Below, in pieces: positions 14,792 to 21,265 of a DNA stretch of 21,265 nucleotides. The DNA is taken from contig JBFMHA010000064.1 in the NCBI GenBank assembly GCA_040753075.1, positions 1 through 21,265 of the forward strand. The letters run 5' to 3'. Source of the DNA: UBA6814 sp040753075. GTDB lineage: Bacteria; Desulfobacterota; Desulfovibrionia; Desulfovibrionales; Desulfovibrionaceae. A program made the translations under genes and the position numbers. The stretch's first letter is position 1, and each line of letters opens with the position of its first letter. Under the pieces are notes generated by a model. It did no database searches. It was not told where the DNA came from and worked only from the letters and a program-made list of their open reading frames with translations.

Positions 14792-14835
14792 TGGTCGGGA
14801 TGAGATGATTTGAACATCCGGCCCCCTGAACCCCA
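14792..14835 (-). other. tRNA-Pro(GGG) 3' fragment, island attachment site (att core)
   Basis: On the - strand these 44 bases fit tRNA positions 33-76: T33, anticodon GGG, G37, T38, the 3' side of the anticodon stem (TCAGG), a five-base variable loop GGGCC, the T-arm GGATG-TTCAAAT-CATCT, the acceptor 3' strand CATCCCG, A73 and CCA. The 5' half (acceptor CGGGATG, D-arm) is absent; the sequence changes abruptly at 14836. This is the expected trace of a tyrosine integrase that recombines in the anticodon loop. Confidence 0.85.
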
Positions 14836-14917
14836 TTCACTGGGCAAGCATCTTATCCTTTGCAATCATTGATATTTCTTCACTCCGTGCTCTCCTTTTG
14901 CGGGCTTTTCGGGGGCA

Positions 14918-14941
14918 AACGGAGCACAGAACGGAGCACAG
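14918..14941. repeat. Tandem 12-bp direct repeat near the att core
   Basis: AACGGAGCACAG occurs twice without a gap (14918-14929, 14930-14941), about 85 bases inside the island from the att core. Position and size match arm-type binding sites of tyrosine integrases. Confidence 0.55.
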
Positions 14942-14945
14942 TGGG

Positions 14946-15239
14946 CTAATCTCCTGGCACCCATCTTGTCGCGGTCCCCACACAATACAAAACATAAACG
15001 CCAATCCCTATCATAAAAATTAAGAACAGACCTCCATAACCAGAAGGGAAAAGCATATACTTGAGAAAAGCAAGACAAACCACCAACATCATATACGCAG
15101 TAAACCATAAAATTGCGATAGGTTTGATATATCTTATATGAATAGCTCCACAGTTAGAGCACCTATAGCCCCCAGCATGGACTAGATTACCGCATTCACT
15201 GCACCTGCTATCAATATACACACCTTCAATTTTATGCAT
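14946..15239 (-). CDS. Small zinc-ribbon membrane protein
   Basis: This 97-residue protein is not assigned to a known family. It has an N-terminal zinc ribbon (C13-x2-C16 ... C27-x2-C30) followed by two membrane helices at about 40-60 and 70-88. A GGAG ribosome site lies 8 bases before the ATG. The DNA is AT-rich compared with hsdR, which it follows after a 58-base AT-rich gap. It is the last gene of the island at the attachment site. Small membrane proteins next to restriction genes can be effectors, but nothing in this sequence shows it. Confidence 0.7.
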   Translation of the reverse strand: MHKIEGVYIDSRCSECGNLVHAGGYRCSNCGAIHIRYIKPIAILWFTAYMMLVVCLAFLKYMLFPSGYGGLFLIFMIGIGVYVLYCVGTATRWVPGD

Positions 15240-15297
15240 TGATCATCTCCAAAATATATTGAATATCAAAAAGTCAGCCTTAATACGCTCAAGTTAA

Positions 15298-18200
15298 TCA
15301 AACTTGCATCCCATAAACATCATAAACATATTGGTACGTCAGGTCGCATTTGGCCCGGTACAGGGCATCGTCGTACGTCTCGGGCAACCGCTCCGCGTAG
15401 AACTCCTCGATGAAGAACTTCACCATGGCCTTGGTCTTCTGCTGCTTCTGCCAGTCCAGGACCAGCTTCTCCCGCTTGAGCTTGTCCAGCAGCTCCCGCA
15501 CGGTCTTCTTGATCTCGGTCTCCTGCTTCTTGGTCAGCTTCGGCTCGGGCTTGGTCAGGATGTCGAAGACAGCCAACTCCTCCTCGGTCAGCTCCTCCCG
15601 CATGGCCCGCTGCTCTTCTTCCTTGAGACTCTGAGCGAACCGGATCAGTTCCTCGAACAACTGCTCGATGTTCTTCGCCCCCGAGTTGTACTCGGCGATC
15701 AGCTTCTGGAACTTCTCCAGGTAGTCCAGGCGTGCCCTATTCTGCTGGATCATGTCCGCCAGCTTGTTCTCCAGGACCACCCTCAACCACAAAGTCTCTG
15801 ACCGCTTGCGGGCCTCCTTGAACTTCTTCCTCAGCTTGTCGAAGTCCACCTTGCTCAGGTCGATGTACGGAGGCTCGCCCGGGGCCTTCTTCGGGATAAT
15901 ATAGCCCTCGGTGGCTATGGAGTCGTCCAGGAACCCCTCCACATCCCGCATGACCTCGGAGATATCGGGCGTGGGGGCCAGCGCCTTGATCTTCTTCCCG
16001 ATCTCACAGACAGCGGCCACGTCCCCGATGACCTCGTAGCAGACGGGATCGGGTTTGATGGCCTTGAACATCCGAGCGATCTTGGCCGCCGCGTTCAGGA
16101 ATTGCTTCCTGGTCTCGTCGCTCCTGATGATCTCCTCAACGGCATCATCGAGCAGCTTCACCTTCACGAAGGCCTCGGCCTCCTTGATGGCCTCGATGCC
16201 CACGCCAAGCTCGAGCAGGAAACTGGCCGTCTCTGCGATGGCCTGCTTTAGGAACTCGACTAGACGATGCTTGTCCAGGATTGGCGTCTCCTCGTCCTCG
16301 CCCGCCTTAAACGCTGCATAGATCGCCAATGCTTTTTGGAGGTTCCGGAAAATTCCGATGTAGTCCACGATCAGACCCGCCTCCTTGCCCTCCGTCACCC
16401 GGTTGGCCCTGGCGATGGTCTGCATGAGGGAGTGGTTCCGCATGGGCTTGTCGAGGTAGATGGTGGAGCACTCAGGCACGTCGAATCCGGTGATCCACAT
16501 GGCGCAGACGAACACCAATCTGAGCGGGTCGTTCGGGTCCTTGAACTTCTCGTCCAGATTCTCTTTTCTCATGCGCATACGGTGCGGACGGATGTCCAGT
16601 CCCTTGTCCTTGAGATCCTTGACCTCATTCTGGGCCTGCGAGACCACCACAGCCATGTCGGTCCGCTCCATCTCCGCAATGGTGGCCCGAGCCACCTCCC
16701 GCGCCTCAGGATCGTCTCCTTCCAAATCAGCCCGGAGTTGGACGATACGCTCCTGCCAACAGCGCTGCACGTTGTCATACATGCGAACGGCCGTGGCCTT
16801 GTCGATGCAGATCATCATAGCCTTGCCACGATGACCTCGACTCACGAAGTGCTTAACCAAGTCCTCCGCAATTCTGTTTAATCGACGCTTTCGTGTTATT
16901 ATCTTATACTCTTGAGGAATCTCCCGTTCTAGCTTTGCTTCCTGCTTTGCGTCCAGGTCGGCGTTTTCAATGATCCCGTGCATCCTCTCGTTGAAGAGTT
17001 CCTTCTTTAGTTGCAGCTCGGGAATGCGGTTCTCGTAGTAGAGTGGGACAGTCGCCCTGTCCTGAATGGATTGGGTGAAGTTGTAGACGCTCACGTACTC
17101 GCCGAAGACATCCTTTGTCTTCTCCTCCCCGGCCATGAGCGGGGTGCCCGTGAACCCAAGGAACGAGGCCTTGGGCAGGGCGCTGCGCATGTTCATGGCG
17201 AAGATGTCGTACTGACTGCGGTGCGCCTCGTCCGTGATGACGATGATGTCCTCCCGTTCCGAGAGCGCGGGGTAGACCTTGCCCTTGTCGGTCTTGAACT
17301 TCTGGATCAGCGTGAACACGTAGCGGTGGTCCTCGGTCAGGAGCTGCCGCAGGTGCGCCCCGCTCTCGGCATGGGCCTCGGCCTCCGTGACCGCCCCGGT
17401 GGCCGCGAAGGTCTTGTAAATCTGGTGGTCCAGTTCGTTCCGGTCCGTGACGATGACGAAGGTCCAGTTGCCCGGGAACTTGCGGAGAATCTTCTGGGTG
17501 AAGAAGACCATGGACAGGCTTTTGCCGCTGCCCTGCGTGTGCCAGAACACCCCCAGCCTGCCCTGGTTGCCCTTCATGTCCCGCACGGCCTCAATGGCCC
17601 GGTTCACCCCGAGGTACTGGTGATTCTTGGCCACCTTCTTGATGAACCCGCCATGCCCGGCCTCGAACACCGTGAAGTTCTCCACGATGTCCAGCAGCCG
17701 CGCCGGGGAGCAGGTGCCGCGGATCACGGTCTCCAGGGAGACCACGCCCTCCTCGGTCTCGTCGTAGGCCTTCTTCCACTCCACGAAGTGCTCCCACCCC
17801 GCGAACGTGCTGCCCAGGCGGGTCTCCGAGCCGTTGGACAGGATGATGATCCCGTTGGGGATGAAGACGTGGGGGATGACCGAACGGTAGTCAGTCAGGT
17901 TCTTGTCGTAGGCGTCCTTAACGTTCCGGTGCGTGGCCTTGAGTTCCATGAACAGCAGCGGGATGCCGTTCACGAAGCCCACCAGGTCGGCCCGCCGGTC
18001 GTACAACTCGCTTGAGAACCAAACCTGGGAGGCCAGGAGCAAGTCGTTGTTGCCCGGGTCGGTCCAGTCGATGACACGCGCCGTCCTGGATTCCTGCCCG
18101 CCCTGAGCGCCGGGCACCGTGACCTTCACCCCGCCCTTGAGGAGTTGGTAGACCTCCCGGTTGGCGTTCACGTCGATCATCTTGGACCGATCGCGGGTCA

Positions 18201-18429
18201 GCGCGTCCAGGGCCTGGTCGATCCCCTCGGCAGGGAGGCCGGGGTTGAGCTTCTCCAGGGCGGCCCGGAGCCGGACAGGCAGGAACACGTCCCGCTTGCC
18301 CTCGCGCCCCTCAACGCTCCGGCCAGTGGCGAACTCATGGTAGAGGTTCGCCGTCTGCCAGCCGAGCGAAGCGAACAGCGCTATGGCGGGCTGTTCGATG
18401 AGGATGTCTTCGGAGTACGCCCTGGGCAC
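15298..18429 (-). CDS. hsdR: Type I restriction enzyme, R subunit
   Basis: HsdR is the ATP-driven translocase and nuclease of a type I restriction-modification system. The 1,043-residue protein is full length. The PD-(D/E)xK nuclease near the N-terminus has D148 (RRADLVGFVNG) and E162-x-K164 (MELKAT). The helicase motor has Walker A TQGSGKS (298-304), DEAH (400-403), TGTP (427-430) and the late motifs ITGFDVPE and QTIARANR. A charged C-terminal helical region follows, ending in TYQYVYDVYG, as in other R subunits. The GTG start overlaps the TAG of the upstream GIY-YIG gene by one base (TAGTG), so expression is coupled. Its partner HsdS is truncated and HsdM is not in the window. Confidence 0.95.
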   Translation of the reverse strand: MPRAYSEDILIEQPAIALFASLGWQTANLYHEFATGRSVEGREGKRDVFLPVRLRAALEKLNPGLPAEGIDQALDALTRDRSKMIDVNANREVYQLLKGGVKVTVPGAQGGQESRTARVIDWTDPGNNDLLLASQVWFSSELYDRRADLVGFVNGIPLLFMELKATHRNVKDAYDKNLTDYRSVIPHVFIPNGIIILSNGSETRLGSTFAGWEHFVEWKKAYDETEEGVVSLETVIRGTCSPARLLDIVENFTVFEAGHGGFIKKVAKNHQYLGVNRAIEAVRDMKGNQGRLGVFWHTQGSGKSLSMVFFTQKILRKFPGNWTFVIVTDRNELDHQIYKTFAATGAVTEAEAHAESGAHLRQLLTEDHRYVFTLIQKFKTDKGKVYPALSEREDIIVITDEAHRSQYDIFAMNMRSALPKASFLGFTGTPLMAGEEKTKDVFGEYVSVYNFTQSIQDRATVPLYYENRIPELQLKKELFNERMHGIIENADLDAKQEAKLEREIPQEYKIITRKRRLNRIAEDLVKHFVSRGHRGKAMMICIDKATAVRMYDNVQRCWQERIVQLRADLEGDDPEAREVARATIAEMERTDMAVVVSQAQNEVKDLKDKGLDIRPHRMRMRKENLDEKFKDPNDPLRLVFVCAMWITGFDVPECSTIYLDKPMRNHSLMQTIARANRVTEGKEAGLIVDYIGIFRNLQKALAIYAAFKAGEDEETPILDKHRLVEFLKQAIAETASFLLELGVGIEAIKEAEAFVKVKLLDDAVEEIIRSDETRKQFLNAAAKIARMFKAIKPDPVCYEVIGDVAAVCEIGKKIKALAPTPDISEVMRDVEGFLDDSIATEGYIIPKKAPGEPPYIDLSKVDFDKLRKKFKEARKRSETLWLRVVLENKLADMIQQNRARLDYLEKFQKLIAEYNSGAKNIEQLFEELIRFAQSLKEEEQRAMREELTEEELAVFDILTKPEPKLTKKQETEIKKTVRELLDKLKREKLVLDWQKQQKTKAMVKFFIEEFYAERLPETYDDALYRAKCDLTYQYVYDVYGMQV

Positions 18430-18944
18430 TATAACCCCATGAATGCCCTAAAGACACTACTTGCGTTACTGTTTGTCCCTTTGCCTCCACGGATTACTCC
18501 GCAAATCCCCCAGTCCGGCAAATTGTTCGTATGATGTACATTGATAAGACTTGAGTTCTTCAACTTGGCGGCTTGGATCAGAAAGATTTCTAATTCACTA
18601 AGCATATTAGCTGGAATAATCCTTCTGTTATCATTCCTTGTTACAAACACAACATACGGAGTCCCTCTATTCGCAAACAAGACTTCATTATATTTTGAGA
18701 GTTTATCACGCGTAAAGCACTCTCCAGAAAACTGATTTTTCGTTTTTCCAACGTACCACGGGCTATATCCAGGGCCATTTTTCAGAGAAAATACATAGCA
18801 TCCTTGTTTTTTTGAAAAACCATCTGCCGCATCAGATTCCCAAAACGCATTAACATGCTCTTTTTTTATCATCTTTTGCGGACCATCTTGAGCTTTAACA
18901 GACGGGACGAGTAAAGGCTCAGACACCTTGAAAAGCGTACTCAT
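18429..18944 (-). CDS. GIY-YIG domain protein
   Basis: This 171-residue protein shows the GIY-YIG nuclease fold signature in modified form: G48-C-Y50 for GIY and Y64-V-G66 in PWYVGKT for YIG. An Arg lies in the following helix (FTRDKL), a Glu in SELEIFLIQAAKL, and an Asn in SLIN, matching the usual catalytic order. About 45 residues precede the domain, without recognisable motifs. The gene is AT-rich and unlike its neighbours in base use, suggesting separate acquisition. It starts 9 bases after the DUF262 gene stop with an AGGAGG site, and overlaps hsdR. It is likely a nuclease accessory of the defence locus; its target is unknown. Confidence 0.75.
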   Translation of the reverse strand: MSTLFKVSEPLLVPSVKAQDGPQKMIKKEHVNAFWESDAADGFSKKQGCYVFSLKNGPGYSPWYVGKTKNQFSGECFTRDKLSKYNEVLFANRGTPYVVFVTRNDNRRIIPANMLSELEIFLIQAAKLKNSSLINVHHTNNLPDWGICGVIRGGKGTNSNASSVFRAFMGL

Positions 18945-18953
18945 CGCATCCTC

Positions 18954-20756
18954 CTATGATAATACAGTTCCAAATGCATCCACGGTCTCTTGCGAGTCGC
19001 GCCCGCTTACGCCCTTGCCCATGGCCCTCTCAATAAGATCAAGCAGCAGCTTGGCCCTGTTGACTATGAACCCGTCGAAGTCGTCCACCTTGAGCAGCCC
19101 AGGATCGATGAGGTGCGTCAGGAGGTGCTCATCCAGTGCTGCCGCGCCCACGCTGTGGTTGCCCACCATGCGGTTCATGTAGTTGGACGGGGCCTTGCCG
19201 CCCAGGATGCGGTTCGTCCGTGCCGTGAGCGCGGCCTTGTTCACGATGCTGTTCCAGAGCCTACGGTCGTACTTCTGCTGCTCGCAGTGCTTGCGCGGAA
19301 AGATGTGATGGATGTCTACGGCCTCGTCGAAGTAGTTGGTCTGTTGGATAGGATCGCCGCTGATGAAGTCCTTGCTGCCTACGCTCATCATGAGGCCCAT
19401 GATGCCCTTGTAGGCCGCGCTGTTCCTGGTCTGGAGGGACAGCAGGCGCACCGGGTCGAAGGTGGCGTCACGCACGGTAACAGGAGCCTCCCCGTTCTCA
19501 ATCCAGGCCGGCACGTTCTGGACGTCCAGGGCAAAGCGGGTCTCGTTCGCGCCGCCGTACAACTCGCCCAGAACCCCGCACCAGTACCAGCGGGCGATCT
19601 TCTCCTTGACCGTGTGGTCCGAGAACCGGGAGCCAAGCCAGGCGCAGATCACGGCCAACGGGATGAGTTGTGTCTGGTAGGGCATGTTCCTGGTGTCGAA
19701 AATCTTCTGGGAGTGCAGGAACATGGCGGCCTTGCGCAGGCCCTCCATGAGGTCGTCCGCGCAGGCCTTGTAGTCCGCGAGGGTGAGGTTGAGGACGTCC
19801 TTGCGCTTGCAGCCCACGGCGCTGGCTGTGGTCTTGTGCCTCCGGTATGAGGCAAGCAGCGTAATTGCCGTGAGGAAATCCTTGTCATCCACGCCATACA
19901 GCACGGGATCAATGTCCCACAGGGTCTGCTGTCGCGCCTCCCAGTCCTGGCGCAGCCGGAAGTTGTCGGCCGCGTACGTGGCAGTGAGCAACTCGAAGAC
20001 CGTCAGGGACACGCCACCAGTGTTCACGTTCTCGAATACCTGGCACACGGCTTCCTTGGGCGTCTCCTTGAGCAGCTTGATGACCGGCACCTTGTACTTC
20101 TGGAACGGGATAATGACTTCCGACTGGAACTTGAACAGGAACTTGATCTGCTCGCTGTTGAAGTCGAAGTGCTCCTGGTAGCCCATGACCCAGTGGCTGG
20201 TGAGGTCGGAATCGTAGATGATGTTCAGCGGAAACAATCCCGCCTCAAATTCCCTCTTCCTGTCGCTCACATCAAGCTCGACAATGCGGCCGAAGTCTTT
20301 GGTCAGCTTCCTGTCCTCCGGCACTGACACCACGGCGTCAAAGCGGTCTGTGTCCTCGTCCAGGCACATGGCCATGTCCAGGTAGTAGAACCGCTTCAAC
20401 TCCTTCTTGCGCTCGTCGCAGGTGAGCACAGCCTCCTTATGCCTAAGAGCCAGGTACAGGGACGTCAGGCGCTGCTGGCCGTCGAGCATGAGGAAGTCGG
20501 GCTTCTTGCCATTGCCCTGGACGCCCTCGAACGGACGGGGAGAGAACTGGACCCCATCCCCGCCTGTCTCCATGCTCATGAGCGCACCCACCGGATACCC
20601 TTGGGATACGCTGGCGATGAGGGCGCGGATGCGGTTGTCATCCCAGACCCAACCCCGCTGGAAATCGGGGAGTTGGATGGTCAACTCTTCGATCTGGCCC
20701 AGCAAGGTGCTGAGGAGCGGCTCGTCAGTGCCGAAGGTGTTGCTGATGGCTGGCAT
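18954..20756 (-). CDS. DUF262 and HNH endonuclease protein (GmrSD-like)
   Basis: A 600-residue protein with the N-terminal DUF262 fold: LPDFQRGWVW (29-38) and the nucleotide-binding DGQQRLTSL motif (from residue 92). The C-terminus carries an HNH (DUF1524-like) nuclease: DIHHIFPRKH at 481-490, with N502, N506 and N515 downstream (LWNSIVNKAALTARTNR). The same pair of domains makes up GmrSD-type restriction enzymes and SspE/BrxU-like defence proteins, where nucleotide hydrolysis through DGQQR controls DNA cutting. Both active sites look intact. It starts 11 bases after the hsdS stop with a GGAG site. Its placing between hsdS and hsdR makes a mixed type I / type IV locus. Confidence 0.88.
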   Translation of the reverse strand: MPAISNTFGTDEPLLSTLLGQIEELTIQLPDFQRGWVWDDNRIRALIASVSQGYPVGALMSMETGGDGVQFSPRPFEGVQGNGKKPDFLMLDGQQRLTSLYLALRHKEAVLTCDERKKELKRFYYLDMAMCLDEDTDRFDAVVSVPEDRKLTKDFGRIVELDVSDRKREFEAGLFPLNIIYDSDLTSHWVMGYQEHFDFNSEQIKFLFKFQSEVIIPFQKYKVPVIKLLKETPKEAVCQVFENVNTGGVSLTVFELLTATYAADNFRLRQDWEARQQTLWDIDPVLYGVDDKDFLTAITLLASYRRHKTTASAVGCKRKDVLNLTLADYKACADDLMEGLRKAAMFLHSQKIFDTRNMPYQTQLIPLAVICAWLGSRFSDHTVKEKIARWYWCGVLGELYGGANETRFALDVQNVPAWIENGEAPVTVRDATFDPVRLLSLQTRNSAAYKGIMGLMMSVGSKDFISGDPIQQTNYFDEAVDIHHIFPRKHCEQQKYDRRLWNSIVNKAALTARTNRILGGKAPSNYMNRMVGNHSVGAAALDEHLLTHLIDPGLLKVDDFDGFIVNRAKLLLDLIERAMGKGVSGRDSQETVDAFGTVLS

Positions 20757-20767
20757 GGAGGTACTCC

Positions 20768-21085
20768 TTACGCGGCCTCTGCCGGGTCAGGGATGCTTGA
20801 TACGTCTATCTCGCCGGAGATCAGCCTGGGAAGCAGAAGGTCTCGCTGTGCACGAAGGTTGCTGTTCTTACGTTGCAGTCGCAATTCAAGATCGAACAAG
20901 GGATCAAAAGCTTCAGCAGCCTTGCGTAGGATCGTTTCTGAAGGGACAACTACGGTCATTGTTTTAAGGTCGCTAGCGCTCAGGTGGGCAACCGTTGTAC
21001 CCACAATAGTTGCCTCCAGACGCTTGATGGGAGTCTCAGCGGCAAGAAAAAGATAATAACGTGACATACCATTAGCTGGCCTAAC
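20768..21085 (-). pseudogene. hsdS: Type I specificity subunit HsdS, C-terminal remnant cut by an IS
   Basis: About 105 residues remain. They are the end of the second target-recognition domain (RPANGMSRYYLFLAAETP, IVGTTVAHLSASDLKTM) and the C-terminal conserved helix ending LRAQRDLLLPRLISGEIDVS. Upstream, family-like sequence stops at about 21085 and the frame hits a stop at 21101-21103, inside the left end of an IS element. An ATG at 21067 could start a 99-residue product, but it would lack a full recognition domain. Without HsdS, HsdR and any HsdM cannot select a site, unless another hsdS exists elsewhere. Confidence 0.82.
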
Positions 21086-21086
21086 T

Positions 21087-21265
21087 GCCTGTTGAAAAAC
21101 TCATTGAACCACGTAGGGTTCTTCCAACGCGGTTGACTTGGAGGCGGGGATGGCGCTGGGCAGGCAGGATGAGAAGCAGGAGTCGCTGTACCTGTCCTAC
21201 TATGAGATTCCCAGGTCGCCGGGCCACGCCTTTTACGACCGCTTGCAAGCGGTGCTGGCCAGGGC
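21087..21265 (+). mobile_element. Insertion sequence, left end (IS1182-like)
   Basis: The change from HsdS to unrelated sequence occurs around 21085-21088, where CTGTTGAAAAACTC begins, a sequence that looks like a terminal repeat of an IS1182/IS5-group element. A transposase gene starts 60 bases further in. The right end is outside the window, so the terminal repeats and target duplication cannot be checked. Confidence 0.65.
21150..21265 (+). CDS. IS transposase, N-terminal part (IS1182-like)
   Basis: The frame begins MALGRQDEKQESLYLSYYEI and continues with PRSPGHAFYDRLQAVLARA to the window edge. The SPGHxFYxRLQxVL segment is the N-terminal signature I recall for IS1182-family (DUF772-type) transposases. 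A GGAGGCGGGG ribosome site stands directly before the ATG. Only 38 residues are visible, so the DDE catalytic residues cannot be assessed. Confidence 0.7.
   Translation, partial: MALGRQDEKQESLYLSYYEIPRSPGHAFYDRLQAVLAR

Larger units (their letters stand above)
14836..21265. mobile_element. Integrated defence island, left part
   Basis: The segment begins exactly where the tRNA-Pro fragment loses its 5' half. It is visibly less GC-rich than the rest of the window, most strongly at 14836-15300 and 18430-18950, and all its genes except the IS run leftward. It holds restriction-type genes. The right end with intact tRNA-Pro and the integrase is not in the window. Confidence 0.75.

Noticed and set aside
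14792..14870. Intact tRNA-Pro on the - strand
   Set aside because: The 5' half is missing: no CGGGATG acceptor strand or D-arm lies between 14836 and 14870.
14866..15108. 80-residue frame on the - strand ending in an HGVKKYQ tail
   Set aside because: It overlaps the zinc-ribbon gene in another frame, has no ribosome site of note and no recognisable motif; it also spans the tandem 12-bp repeat.
17011..18015. Long + strand frame of 334 codons opposite hsdR
   Set aside because: It is a by-product of GC-rich codons in hsdR; no ribosome site or family motif. The same applies to other long frames opposite or within rnf genes and the RTX gene.
1..21265. CRISPR array or rRNA genes
   Set aside because: No spaced direct-repeat array and no rRNA-like sequence were seen; the repeats in the RTX gene are coding.

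Overview
The window is very GC-rich chromosomal DNA from a Gram-negative anaerobe. An rnf operon in the order C-D-G-E-A-B-apbE, a stand-alone dinitrogenase-cofactor-domain protein and a PilZ protein together point to a Desulfovibrio-like member of the Desulfobacterota. That assignment is inferred from gene content, not measured.

Left part (1-5230, + strand). The 3' part of a giant secreted RTX protein, open at the left edge, carries six blocks of calcium-binding nonapeptides, two duplicated modules and a run of exactly seven FG-GAP/VCBS repeats. A gap of about 430 bases follows, holding an orphan intrinsic terminator and a good sigma70-type promoter. That promoter leads into a PilZ c-di-GMP receptor gene.

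Centre (5231-12180, + strand). This is a tightly coupled rnfCDGEAB-apbE operon, encoding the ferredoxin:NAD+ oxidoreductase ion pump and its flavin transferase. Four junctions are overlaps or nearly so. No multiheme cytochrome gene precedes rnfC. RnfA carries an extra signal peptide and periplasmic domain at its N-terminus. RnfE has Ala where the second [2Fe-2S] cysteine is expected.

Right-centre (12181-14791). A block rich in inverted repeats is followed by a small DiNase/NifX-like gene (-) and an MFS exporter gene (+). These two share a divergent promoter region with a perfect 8-bp inverted repeat. Next come a DUF2087-type gene reduced to a remnant by internal deletion and two terminators facing left.

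Right end (14792-21265). A 44-base 3' fragment of a tRNA-Pro(GGG) gene marks the left attachment site of an integrated island. Inside it, all on the - strand, are the 3' end of hsdS (cut by an IS element), a DUF262-HNH protein resembling GmrSD, a GIY-YIG protein, a full-length type I restriction subunit HsdR, and a zinc-ribbon membrane protein. The start of an IS transposase fills the right edge. The island reads as a compound anti-phage locus whose specificity subunit has been broken; the intact tRNA-Pro, integrase and hsdM should lie to the right of the window.
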